A stretch of 64,000 nucleotides of DNA from Cladophialophora immunda. Lineage: Eukaryota; Ascomycota; Eurotiomycetes; Chaetothyriales; Herpotrichiellaceae. Below the pieces are notes generated by a model, which saw nothing but the letters and a program-made list of their open reading frames with translations, did not search any database and was not told the origin of the DNA. Numbering within the stretch: position 1 is the stretch's first letter; each line of letters opens with the position of its first letter. The DNA lies in the NCBI RefSeq assembly GCF_000835495.1, contig NW_015622543.1:1782239-1846238 (forward strand), in the 5' to 3' direction. Made by a program: the position numbers and the translations under genes. Positions 55,406 to 64,000 of this stretch are shown here, piece by piece.

Positions 55406-56548
55406 CTACTCATGAAGCTGATCATACATGATCAAGGCCCTCCTTGACTTGTCTCCCACCTTTTCTCGAATGCTTTGCACTGTGCTTTCCACCACACTGG
55501 TCAAGCTACTCAATTCAGCTTGCAACTGCTTCCCCAAATCCGAATTCTTGACAGATTCGATCTTCAGCGCCCATTCCATCGAATTCTGTATCGGCAACAG
55601 CTCCACCAGAGCGTAGTTCTGCTCTATCTCTGTCTGTTGCTCGAGCTGGGAATGTAGTGCCTTGCTTTCCAGGTGAAGCAGCTTAGTAGCATAGTTGACG
55701 ACTTTTCCCTCCTCGTCCTGGCCACCATGAGCGTCTACCGCCTTCGCAGCAGCCAGCTCCAGCAGCACCGCCAGAACGACTGGGTCTTTCCTCGCATCCA
55801 CCTCGCCCTTGGTCAACTTGCCACCTCCGTGCACTTCATCTTCCAGCATTCGTGCAACATATTCGGCTCGCCGCGAAGCCGCCTCAAGTTCACCGCCCTG
55901 GAAATTTGCCGAGACCGCACGGTTATGAAAACCTAGCATCAACTCCCGGGCCACTCCCTTTCGCGACAGCTTGACGCCTGTTTCCGCCGGCTTCTCCGCG
56001 CAGCGTAAAATAATGCGTTCTTTGCCCACTTCGCAGGCTTTGCGTGTGATTTTCTCGTAAAAACTTGAGGGGAGATTGATCTTTGCCATGACCAATCCAT
56101 GAAGGAACGGGGGCAGGTTGTTCCAATCAGTGTCGTTGTGGTTTCCCTCAAGAAGCTTTACTAATTTGAGTATGCTTTTGTGTACATTGGGCTTGTCATA
56201 AAAATGCATTGGCTCCAGCTTGATCTCTTCATCGTCATCCATTGTTACCGTGACTCCTGGTTCGTTGGTGAGGGTCGGATGCCGCGAGGCCTTGTAAATC
56301 AGATCCCGATGGTGGTTTTCCAGCGCAGCTGGCATGAAGACTTTTTGGCGCCATGTCAAGAGGAGATCGTCGAACTCGGGATTGGACGTGGGATTGAAAG
56401 CCGGTATTACTTTGTAGTTGTAAGCACAGACGATTGAGCTGTAGGATATCTCATCAATGTGATCGTACCTTTTGGTCTTGACCCTGTGGTGCTGAATGAC
56501 CGAGCCGACTTTGCCCAGCTTGAACTGGGTATATTTCGTCGGCAACTC
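55406..56548 (-). CDS. Unrecognised protein, main exon (5' exon unresolved)
   Basis: The main exon is open for 380 codons from a TTTGTAG acceptor (exon base 56548) to the stop at 55406. It begins ELPTKYTQFKLGKVGSVIQHHRVKTKRYDHIDEISYSS and has no in-frame ATG at the start, so a first exon must lie within 56549-56842, close to the divergent bL19m gene. The content looks like a real soluble protein, with a basic N-terminal part, an alpha-helical middle (LPPFLHGLVMAKINLPSSFYEKITRKACEVGKERIILRCAEK) and a C-terminal helix-rich segment (LHSQLEQQTEIEQNYALVELLPIQNSMEWALK). I do not recognise the family. The divergent pairing with a mitochondrial ribosomal protein is consistent with, but no proof of, a mitochondrial role. 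Confidence 0.7.
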   Translation of the reverse strand, partial: ELPTKYTQFKLGKVGSVIQHHRVKTKRYDHIDEISYSSIVCAYNYKVIPAFNPTSNPEFDDLLLTWRQKVFMPAALENHHRDLIYKASRHPTLTNEPGVTVTMDDDEEIKLEPMHFYDKPNVHKSILKLVKLLEGNHNDTDWNNLPPFLHGLVMAKINLPSSFYEKITRKACEVGKERIILRCAEKPAETGVKLSRKGVARELMLGFHNRAVSANFQGGELEAASRRAEYVARMLEDEVHGGGKLTKGEVDARKDPVVLAVLLELAAAKAVDAHGGQDEEGKVVNYATKLLHLESKALHSQLEQQTEIEQNYALVELLPIQNSMEWALKIESVKNSDLGKQLQAELSSLTSVVESTVQSIREKVGDKSRRALIMYDQLHE

Positions 56549-56842
56549 CTACAAATGTAGAGGAAGCTTTGACCGGGCTGCGCCATGGAGAATTACTGTG
56601 CCCCCTCGAGGCGCGTGGTTAGACCGAGCTGCTGTGAGAACTCTTGTTTGTCTTGCTGAAAATGGCAGTTTCTGTCTGCGCTACCATTGAATCTCCAAAA
56701 GGTGATTTTCTGCAAGTCCCAAGTCCAAGTCGCTCCACCTTCCTCTTCCTGATCCATGAAAAGTGTCCGCGATTGAGCTGCGATGTCTTTTTGCAACTGA
56801 CCATGCCATTCACTGTGTATTCCTTATAACCTGCTCTCGAAC

Positions 56843-57596
56843 ATGTCGAAGACGGTTGCTTCACGTATGTCGGCATGCTGCTGGCGATCCATATTTCCAG
56901 AGCTTCGACCACAACATTTTCGGCGCACACTAGTCACGCTGCAACGCGGGCCCGTTGAGAAGCTCGATGTACCCTCCGATCTACCGCCGCGATACCACTC
57001 TCAAATACCGGAAAGATACAGACCTGATAGAGGTGGGTAGTGATAAGCAATTCACTGAGAAGCTAGGTGCGCTGACGACTTTGTTAGGAAAACGAGAGAT
57101 AGTAATACATCGATCGCCCCGATCTGAAACCGAGACCTGCAAAGATCCCATTGCGATCGTGGACAGCCGACAATTGGCTCTATTGGATCCCACAGGAGCG
57201 CGGGCAAAGCTGTTTGACAAGACCAACAAGGACCGCGCAAAGGTTGGAGATATTCTGCTTGCAACCTTCACCTCGGGCGAGCCCGTCTCGGGGGTGATTC
57301 TGTCAATCAAAGGCTCGGGGCCTCACACGTCAGTCCTGTTGCGCAACCAGTTGACAGGTATCGGAATGGAAATGCAGATCAAGGTGCACAGTCCACTGGT
57401 GCAGAGCATGGAAATAGCACAGAGAGCGCCGAAGAGAAAGAGGAGGGCGAGAATCTACTATCTGAGGAAACCGGAGCACGACATAGGAAGTGTGCAGAAA
57501 GTGGTCGACCAGTATCTAAGGCAGCGAGCCATGCTAACCGGTGGGAGACCATCAAGTCAATTGGGACGTTCGAGACCGAAGAAAGGGAAGAGATGA
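56843..57596 (+). CDS. img1: Mitochondrial large-subunit ribosomal protein bL19m
   Basis: Two exons (56843-57032 and 57088-57596) encode 232 residues. The N-terminus is a matrix-targeting leader (MSKTVASRMSACCWRSIF..., RRTLVTLQRG) without early acidic residues. The mature part is the bL19 fold: KVGDILLATFTSGEPVSGVILSIK, SVLLRNQLTGIGMEMQIKVHSP and RKRRARIYYLRKPEHDIGSV. It belongs to the mitochondrial ribosome, near the subunit interface; the yeast homologue is Img1. The 55-base intron (GTGGGT, branch CTGAC, TTAG) also lacks a stop in one frame, so the longer unspliced frame in the ORF is misleading. The basic C-terminal tail (RSRPKKGKR) is as expected for a ribosomal protein. Confidence 0.92.
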
Positions 57597-58009
57597 TATG
57601 TTGGGATTTGTGTATTCAAAGTGAATTCTCGGGGACCATGAGGCAACACCCTTCACGTTGGCCTCAGATCGGCTTCAATCTTGTAAGACAACCGTGAATG
57701 TTTTCTCCTGTTCAAATTGACTTGGATGAGATTGTACCAAAAGACTCAGGCACATGCAAAAATTCTTGTTTCCTGCCTCACTCGCAGCTCAGTTTTCTCT
57801 GACTGGTCCTTGGAATCCCCTATCGCAATTCACTGCGAGAGTCTCTCAATTCTTACGGCGCAAGTCAACAGTGATCTCTCGTCTTCACTGCCACCGAATC
57901 CCAGCTCTCCCGTCTATAAATACCTCCTCACTACCATCCGGTCGCTCGATCGACTCTTCTCTCACAATCTTCTCTCATCCCTCATCTCTTGTGCTTCCAC
58001 CAACAAGCC
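57597..58009. other. Intergenic region
   Basis: About 410 bases between two plus-strand genes. The 3' half (57880-58005) is CT-rich, as in many fungal core promoters, with TATAAAT-type sequence at about 57915. Confidence 0.5.
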
Positions 58010-59716
58010 ATGATCGGGATGAAGCGCCAACTTCCCCCAACAGCAATGTCCATTCCCTCCACTCTGATATCTGAAGTTCCGCCGCCGCCGTCTCATGATG
58101 AACTCCTCCAGAAGCTTCGTGATCTGAATTTGGCCGTCAAACCAGATATTGACCACAGAACTGCCAAGAGGCTCACGCAACTGATTGACCGCATCAATTC
58201 TGACGAGGACCTCAAACAGTATCTGAATGATGCCTTTGCCAGCAACAAGTCTTCTGAATCATCCAACGGTGGCGATGATCCGGTTACGGTCGCTCCAAGT
58301 GAGTGTGATCCCTCAGCAGCTTCAAGCTGCCCTTACGTTCAGACCTCTCAACGCTAAATTGCATGACAGTTCCTATCGACCCGGCTTTGAACTCAGTCGA
58401 AAGCCCTTCGGACAACGACTCTGGCAATAAATTTGCACATGAGGTTTTCGAGGACCAAATGTCAGACGGCGATTCGAGGTAAGCCACGAGCTGGTGAGGA
58501 GGCAGATGAGGGATCAGTGAACTAATTCAGGCTTTCTGGTCGCTTTTGCAGTCGATTCCGCGGCAAGCCTGTCACGGTCATGGTCAGAGGCACGGAGTAC
58601 TTTGTGCATGAGCGAATTTTCGAATCCATGTTCCCCCATGAAGTTGCCCCGGAAGCAGGTGGCATTTTCGAGCTCGACGACCTTCCGAAAGATCTATTCG
58701 AAGCAGTACTTGAGGGTGAATACGGCACGGGCATTGGTATCCGTGAGTGGCTTGATGACATCTGTCTGGAAACGCTTGAAGACTTTGCGCTCAAGTACGG
58801 GAACATGCCCCTGCTTGCCACCGTCTATCAGATTTTGCCAATTGATCTTGGTCAGAAGGAGACCCTCGCTCGAATTGCCGAAATTTACTGCTGGCATCAA
58901 GGAGCCCCTGTAGCATTCAGAGGTTTCTTCCGGGATTGGTTGAGACAGGAGCTCCCGCAACGACTTAGGGATGGATCGTCTTGGGATCTCATCTCGTTGA
59001 TTGCAAACGAGTTTCGGAATGCTGGAGATGGCATGGAAGATGTGTCTATGGTACTTCACGGACTGTGGACTGCAAACACGACTACGGCGAAGCCCTGTGG
59101 AGCTGGGGTCGTTTCTCAAGACAACATCAAGAACAACTCGGACAACTGCCACGGCAGTCGATCGGCAAATAGCGCAAACGACGTGGAATGGTGCACTCTC
59201 GTTGGGGATCTGGCGCCCAACAACGGGTGGGTGAATGATGTGGATGCCGGTGTCAAACCATCAAGCAGTTGGAAGATTCCATCTGCCGACCATTCTGCGT
59301 CAGATCCTTTTCCGGCTCAGTTGGACCCTGTTCAACCACCTGCTCCGCCGGTCCAATATATCTGGGGCCATACAACATCGCGCCATCTGAACACACCCAG
59401 TTTCATGCCCGAACCGCCTCCAGCTCCGGCCTGCCGTTCCAGCTCTGCCGCAGCACCCCTCAACGATGCCGTCCCTCCACCGAAAACATCCGCCCTCGCG
59501 CGTTGTCTGCACCTTTGGTTGGGCAAACAACATGGCGAACTAGGTCGGCCCAGGGCGTTTACCGCTGAAGAAGTCGCTGCCGGCTTTATTTGCACGGTAT
59601 CGGAGGCGAGATTGCTCCTTTCGGAACTTGTTGGCGCTGGGCTGGTTGTGAATTACGAGTGCCTGTACCATGTCGAGCCTCCGAAAGCGGCCTGCACTTC
59701 CAGCTGGTATTATTGA
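58010..59716 (+). CDS. Probable BTB/POZ-domain protein, uncharacterised
   Basis: Three exons (58010-58298, 58370-58478, 58552-59716) encode 520 residues. The N-terminal third is acidic and Ser-rich. At about residues 138-230 a BTB-like pattern appears: VTVMVRGTEYFVHERIFESM, then GGIFELDDLPKDLFEAVLEGEYGTG and LEDFALKYGNMPLLATVYQIL, corresponding to the core strand, the VH, the DLP and the final helices of fungal BTB proteins. A Pro/Ser-rich linker follows, then a C-terminal segment (RAFTAEEVAAGFICTVSEARLLLSELVGAGLVVNYE) that resembles a winged-helix or similar small fold. Such proteins often act as adaptors, sometimes for Cul3 ligases, but the role here is unknown. Introns are 71 and 73 bases with GTGAGT and GTAAGC donors. 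The BTB assignment is by pattern only. Confidence 0.68.
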
Positions 59717-60469
59717 AACAGGGCCCCAGTTGATTTGGATGGATCTGGCCACACACTCTCGGAGCACGCACTTTTCACGACGTGCGAAAGCAATTCGGCC
59801 TCAACATGCCCAGTACTTTCCAACATACATGCTGATGAACAGCAGCTCTCTCCACCACCGAGTTTGTGGCACATGTCACACGAAGCTGGAATGCAAGGGC
59901 ATATTGACGAAAAAAGCACACGCCTCCACTAGAAGGGCAAAAAAAAATCCGGAAAAAAGACAAATCTCACCAAAAACAGAAAGAGTATCCAAGACATCGA
60001 GCACGTTTCGTTTTTCTTTTCTACGGTTGAATCTCTTCGAAGTCAGAGGGCGCGAGTTGGCGGCGCTCATCAAAACGGAGCATGGAATCAAGACGGAGGT
60101 GAAGCAGAAAGTCACATAGCTAGATAGATCGTCAACTTTGAAGGTCCGAGCTTGGGCTGGCTGGCTGGCTGACGAAACAATTCAAGTGGTATGGAGAACA
60201 TGATGAGCAACCTTTTTTTCCTTTCTTTCTTTCTTTCTATCGTTATCAAATTCATGTCATTCCCACTAGCATGATTATTTTGTTTTCCCTTGCATTCGTA
60301 TGGTTGTAGTTGCTGGACCCTCCCGAAACGAGCTCGGCCTGCCTATCCACTCTCTAGATGTCCCCAACCCACGCATTCATGTGAATCTGAATACGTGTGG
60401 ACGTTTCATGACACGGGGTAACTCTGGTCCACTTCGTCCGTCGACGCGATAGAGTGGCACGGGGTTGGC
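59717..60469. other. Convergent intergenic region
   Basis: About 750 bases between the ends of the BTB-like gene and the AMP-binding-like gene. A (TTTC)n tract lies at about 60219-60238. No gene is supported. Confidence 0.5.
60219..60238. repeat. (TTTC)n microsatellite
   Basis: About five TTTC units in non-coding sequence between convergent genes. Confidence 0.75.
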
Positions 60470-62439
60470 TCAGAGCAGGAGCAACGTATAATCCTCATCG
60501 ACCTGCACATGGATGTTCTCGAGCGTTATCTTTCCACCCACCACCGCAGGTCCTTTGATCGTCACCTGTATTACATTGAGTCAAGAAATCAGCACTGGTG
60601 ATTCTGGAATTGAGATGGACAGCTAGACCATAACGCTTCCCTAGAGTTAAAGGAAGAGGTGTGAAGGAGGAATGCTGGATGCAGCAAATACAGGCATTGA
60701 AACATACCGTTGCTCCTCGTGGAGTGCGCGACCCCATGACAGGCTCCTCCCCGGCTAAATTGACCTCCACGCTGCTAAGCGGCGCGCCGACGCAGCATAC
60801 TTTATCGCCTTTATCACGATAATCAAAGATGTTGGTCTGCGCAATCGCGCCCGCCACAGACGGACTCGTGAGGGCGTATCCAATCCGGCATTTCAAGTGC
60901 GTGCGAATACTGTGCAGTGTCGACGACGACAAGCGGCCTGATGCCGGGGTCGTGACTGATTGAGGAATGAGAAGGACACGGAGATGCGAGAGGGTGTCGG
61001 ACGCGTTCGTCTGCTTTGTTGGGAGATTCCCCTGCTGCAGAGTGCGTGTAGTCATGTACTTCGACAATCCACCAGGAAGGGTTGTGTTTGGGTGGGATAA
61101 GTATGCTTGCACGGTCGCGGGAGAGGCGAGCACAACTGTCGGAGAGGTCTGGGAGGTGGCATGAGCGAGATCGATATTATCTCCCGAAACGGAATTGAGT
61201 GACAGCGTTGCATTGGAATAGAGGGCGGCAAAGATCCAGCAAAGAGTGTAGCTGTCTGTTAGAGGTGTGGTTGGGAGCAACGAGTCGCTCGGGCTAAGCT
61301 TTTGAGCGCGTGGAAGGGTAGCGAGAAGTGCAGCGGTGCCGGATATCAGGTTCTGAAAGAGGGGCCGGTCAGCATACCAGGATGATCAATTGACAGATGA
61401 GGCTTGGCCGGGAAAGGCGGAGGGCCAAGGTGAGAGGGAAGAAAGGAAGCTCACTTCTGAGGTGTATTTGACCAGGTCAAATCCTCCACTAGCAGTCGGG
61501 CAAAAAATCAACACGGGTGGGACCTGAGAATCCTTGTCCAAAGGCAAAACCTCCGAGTTGGAGGGTCTCTGGTTCTTCTGTACAAGTTCCTGCCACGAGC
61601 TAACCGCAAACCCTTCGGGGGAACCTTCTGTCCATTCCATATGCTTGTTCTCCGATCGGGTGACCCAAATGATGTTCTTGATGCTTTTGGCTGTCGACGA
61701 CAGAGTCTCAAGGTCCAATGTGCCAGCTTCGGCAATCAAATGGTCGGCTGACACCTTGGAGAGAAGCGAGTTGAGCTTGTCAGGCGGCAGGCCGTATGGG
61801 AGAAGAATTGTCGAGAAGCCATAGAACGAACCAGCTAATTGGGGACGGTAAGAAACTCGACAAGGGACCCAAGGGGCTGCAGATATTATTCAACATACCA
61901 AAAATGGAAGACAACAATTCCACGGAATTTGAGAGGCAGACTGCCACAGACTGGCCATTGTTTCGCTTCACGTACTGGCCGATGACATTGATTCCGAGCG
62001 TCAAGTCTTCCAGATTATGCTCGATGACCTTTTCCAGGCCGAGGACTGTCAAGACTTTGCCTCTTTGGCCCGTCGGGTTGCCCTCTTCATTGACCGCGCC
62101 ACGGACTGCCGTCCTCCAGACATCCCGTAGATCTCCAGGCCGGCCGGAACTCCACTTTGGTGTTCCTGGGTCTTTGACACCCAGACCGGAGCGGAGAGGA
62201 TAGCCATGTGGAATGTCGATGGCGCGGTAGACGGCCGACTCACCTGATTGACGAATGGGTGCAACCTGTGCTTGTCTTGCGAGCAGATATGGGTGAGTAT
62301 CTGGGTCACGACCTGTAAGCACCGGGTAGATGAGGAACACTGCCAGAGCGAGCGCGAGAATAGTCGTCCAAATGTTCCATGACGAGAAGAATTCGGCGAT
62401 GATGGCGTCGATGCGCTCTGCTAAGCCGGCCTCCGACAT
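60470..62439 (-). CDS. Membrane-anchored AMP-binding-like protein with degenerate ATP loop
   Basis: Four exons (62439-61899, 61834-61455, 61352-60708, 60565-60470) encode 553 residues. One N-terminal membrane helix (IWTTILALALAVFLIYPVL, about 22-40) precedes the lead typical of long-chain acyl-CoA synthetase-like proteins (GRDPDTHPYLLARQAQVAPIRQ, VLGLEKVIEHNLEDLTLGI). The adenylate-forming fold follows (GQSVAVCLSNSVELLSSIF joined to AGSFYGFSTILLPYGLP). Where active enzymes have the T-S-G-T-T-G-x-P-K loop, this protein has FCPTASGGFDLVKYTSE, lacking the Pro-Lys and most Gly/Thr residues. The C-terminal subdomain with the catalytic lysine seems absent, the protein ending ENIHVQVDEDYTLLLL. It is therefore probably not a normal ligase. 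The location should be ER or peroxisomal membrane. I know related fungal proteins only as unassigned AMP-binding proteins. Confidence 0.78.
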
Positions 62440-62793
62440 GATGGATCGACTTCAATGATGGATAACTCGAGTTGTCGTTGATGGACGTCGGGAATATGTC
62501 GAATGTTCGAGTCGAAGTTGCTCCGAATCGGCCTGGGATTCTTGGCTCGACTCCACTTGCTGCTTTAATCCCGTTTGAGAGCCTTGTTCAGCCTTATCGA
62601 GCCTTGCCACCCCACGGGCAGTGTTGGACCAGGTCTTCCACTCTATTCTTCCCGTATTTAGGGGCATATACTTTGGACAGGAATTCTCCCTACAATAATC
62701 GAACTTCAGCATTAGTATTTACGCATACAGCCTGCCAATCTATCATCCACAAACTTTTACCTTCGCTTTCGTGGCTCGGACATAGCAGTTTGC
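62440..62793. other. Intergenic region
   Basis: About 350 bases between two minus-strand genes; promoter of the AMP-binding-like gene. Nothing else is recognised. Confidence 0.5.
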
Positions 62794-64000
62794 TCAGATA
62801 AGTGCATCCCTCCCCCCCGCCTGTTCTGTCTTGTACTTCTCGAACTGCTTGATGAACTCGTCTTTGAAGTCCTTGACGTTGTTGAGGACTAGTTTGATAT
62901 GGGTCTTTTCCAATCTGCTCTTGCCTTGGGCGCGGGCCAATCCTAGCGCGCTGGTTACAATGTTTCGTATCTGGCGACCGTCGAAGCCCATCTTGACCAC
63001 ATCTTCGAGTAGCCATTCCTTGATGTCATCCCAATCTTTGACGAGACCTTTCTTGGCCAGTGGTCCCAAGAAACCCCCAAAGATTCCCATTGTCTGGTCC
63101 TCATTCAGACTGACGTATTTGAAAGCGACGTGGATGCGGGATTGGACGGCGACGTCAAATTTGGCGATTTGGTTTGTCGTAAGCATGAGAATTCCTGTAG
63201 ACTTCATCAGTCTTCCATAATTCCTAACAGGCATCACATACCCTGATAGTACTCGAGCACACGAAGAAAGACTGCAGCAGCCGGTCAATACAAGCTCTCC
63301 ACAGCCGGCGCATCTTCTTACCCGATACTAATGCGTTCCTTTCTGTGTTAGCAGCGACACCCTGTCCTCTACTCTCCAAAAACACGTCGGCCTCATCGCT
63401 GCACCACCCAAGTCAGTCTCATGGTAGACGCTGAGTGAAGACAGATGAATAGGAGCTCACATGAGAAGGATAGATTGCCACGAGGTAGCCAAGTCGAAGA
63501 TCTTCTTCAGGTTGGACTCAACATTCTTTGCTTTTGTGCCCACGTCTGCAACGCTAATAGCAAATAGAGGCTTCCTAGCTGCCAGCGCTACCGTCTCGGC
63601 AGTGGAAGTCTTGCCAACACCGGGCGGCCCTGTGAAATATCAATATCTGGTCGTGCGCACGGTTACTCTGGGCTTGATTTACCATAAAGGAGAATCACCA
63701 ATCCTTTCCCCTTTCTAGCGATGATGTCGTCGACTTCGAGGCGGTTGTCCTCAGATAAGTCGCTCTTCCCGTGGCCCTCCACCAAATCTAAAATCATCTT
63801 TTTGGTTTTTCCGTCGTCAGCGAGCTTGAGTCTTGTAGACCAAGCATCATCAGGGTCTTTGTCGGGGATCTTTGCTAGGAGGGAGACCTGTAGCTGAGCC
63901 CACTGCTTGTCCCCTAAGATGTATCCGAGCACGCGAGGAGGGCAAAGCATATACTGTTCATCCTCCCATTTGCCTCTTTGATATGCTTCTTCATCGTACT
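62794..64000 (-). CDS. AAA ATPase, 5'-truncated by the window edge
   Basis: Five exons and part of a gene are visible: a first visible exon cut at 64000 (to 63683), then 63629-63461, 63398-63322, 63271-63242 and 63194-62794. The frame is continuous across all junctions. Walker A is GPPGVGKT right after the first junction, Walker B is ILLIDEADVFLE formed across the second, and the sensor is ILMLTTNQ. It matches the fungal single-AAA family that carries a large N-terminal DUF7025-type region, with the lead MLCPPRVLGYILGDKQWAQL visible and the N-terminus outside the window. Function is unknown; these proteins are abundant and often lineage-expanded in Pezizomycotina. The C-terminus ends in a helical segment (DFKDEFIKQFEKYKTEQ). 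One exon is only 30 bases. Confidence 0.85.

Overview
This window is nuclear DNA of a filamentous ascomycete (Pezizomycotina). The evidence is many short GT-AG introns (about 47-125 bases) with CTRAY-type branch points, fungus-specific families (Zn2Cys6 regulator, LaeA-like methyltransferase, Erg4, Mim1, GPI-type class III chitinase, Bcs1-like AAA ATPases) and moderate GC with some very GC-rich genes. The gene set would fit a eurotiomycete such as a black-yeast relative, but that placement is only a guess. I saw no bacterial-type operon, CRISPR array, transposon, tRNA or rRNA.

Layout: 1-4230 is a long, pyrimidine-rich region ahead of a Zn2Cys6 transcription factor (4231-6871). It is followed by a Bcs1-like AAA ATPase (8227-10620), an unnamed conserved fungal protein with a KEN-type motif (11741-13161, minus), acetoacetyl-CoA synthetase (14638-17071, minus) and a small membrane protein (18649-19320, minus). 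At 19.8-24.4 kb lie Mim1 (minus), Shp1/p47 and Oxa1 (plus), covering organelle biogenesis and Cdc48 function. From 25 to 39 kb is an accessory metabolic stretch: a benzaldehyde-lyase-like ThDP enzyme divergent from a GST-like protein, a short-chain dehydrogenase with a targeting leader, alkaline ceramidase, a cytochrome P450 divergent from a LaeA-like methyltransferase, and an NmrA-like protein. From 39.7 to 50.8 kb are cell-surface and membrane genes on the minus strand: a mucin-like membrane protein, sterol C-24(28) reductase Erg4, a GPI-type chitinase and an amino acid permease. From 52.8 kb to the end are mostly housekeeping genes: a NAP-family histone chaperone, a Tlg1-type SNARE, an unrecognised protein, mitochondrial bL19, a BTB-like protein, a membrane-anchored degenerate AMP-binding protein and an AAA ATPase cut by the window edge.

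Exon borders were worked out by hand from splice signals and frame continuity; unless stated, the joined exons give an uninterrupted frame divisible by three. Open points are the first exons of Oxa1 and of the gene at 55406-56548, and the C-terminus of the ceramidase. The best leads are the benzaldehyde-lyase-like/GST pair, the degenerate acyl-CoA-synthetase-like protein at 60470-62439, the KEN-box protein, the BTB-like protein, and the retainable in-frame intron in erg4. No clearly new system is proven here.
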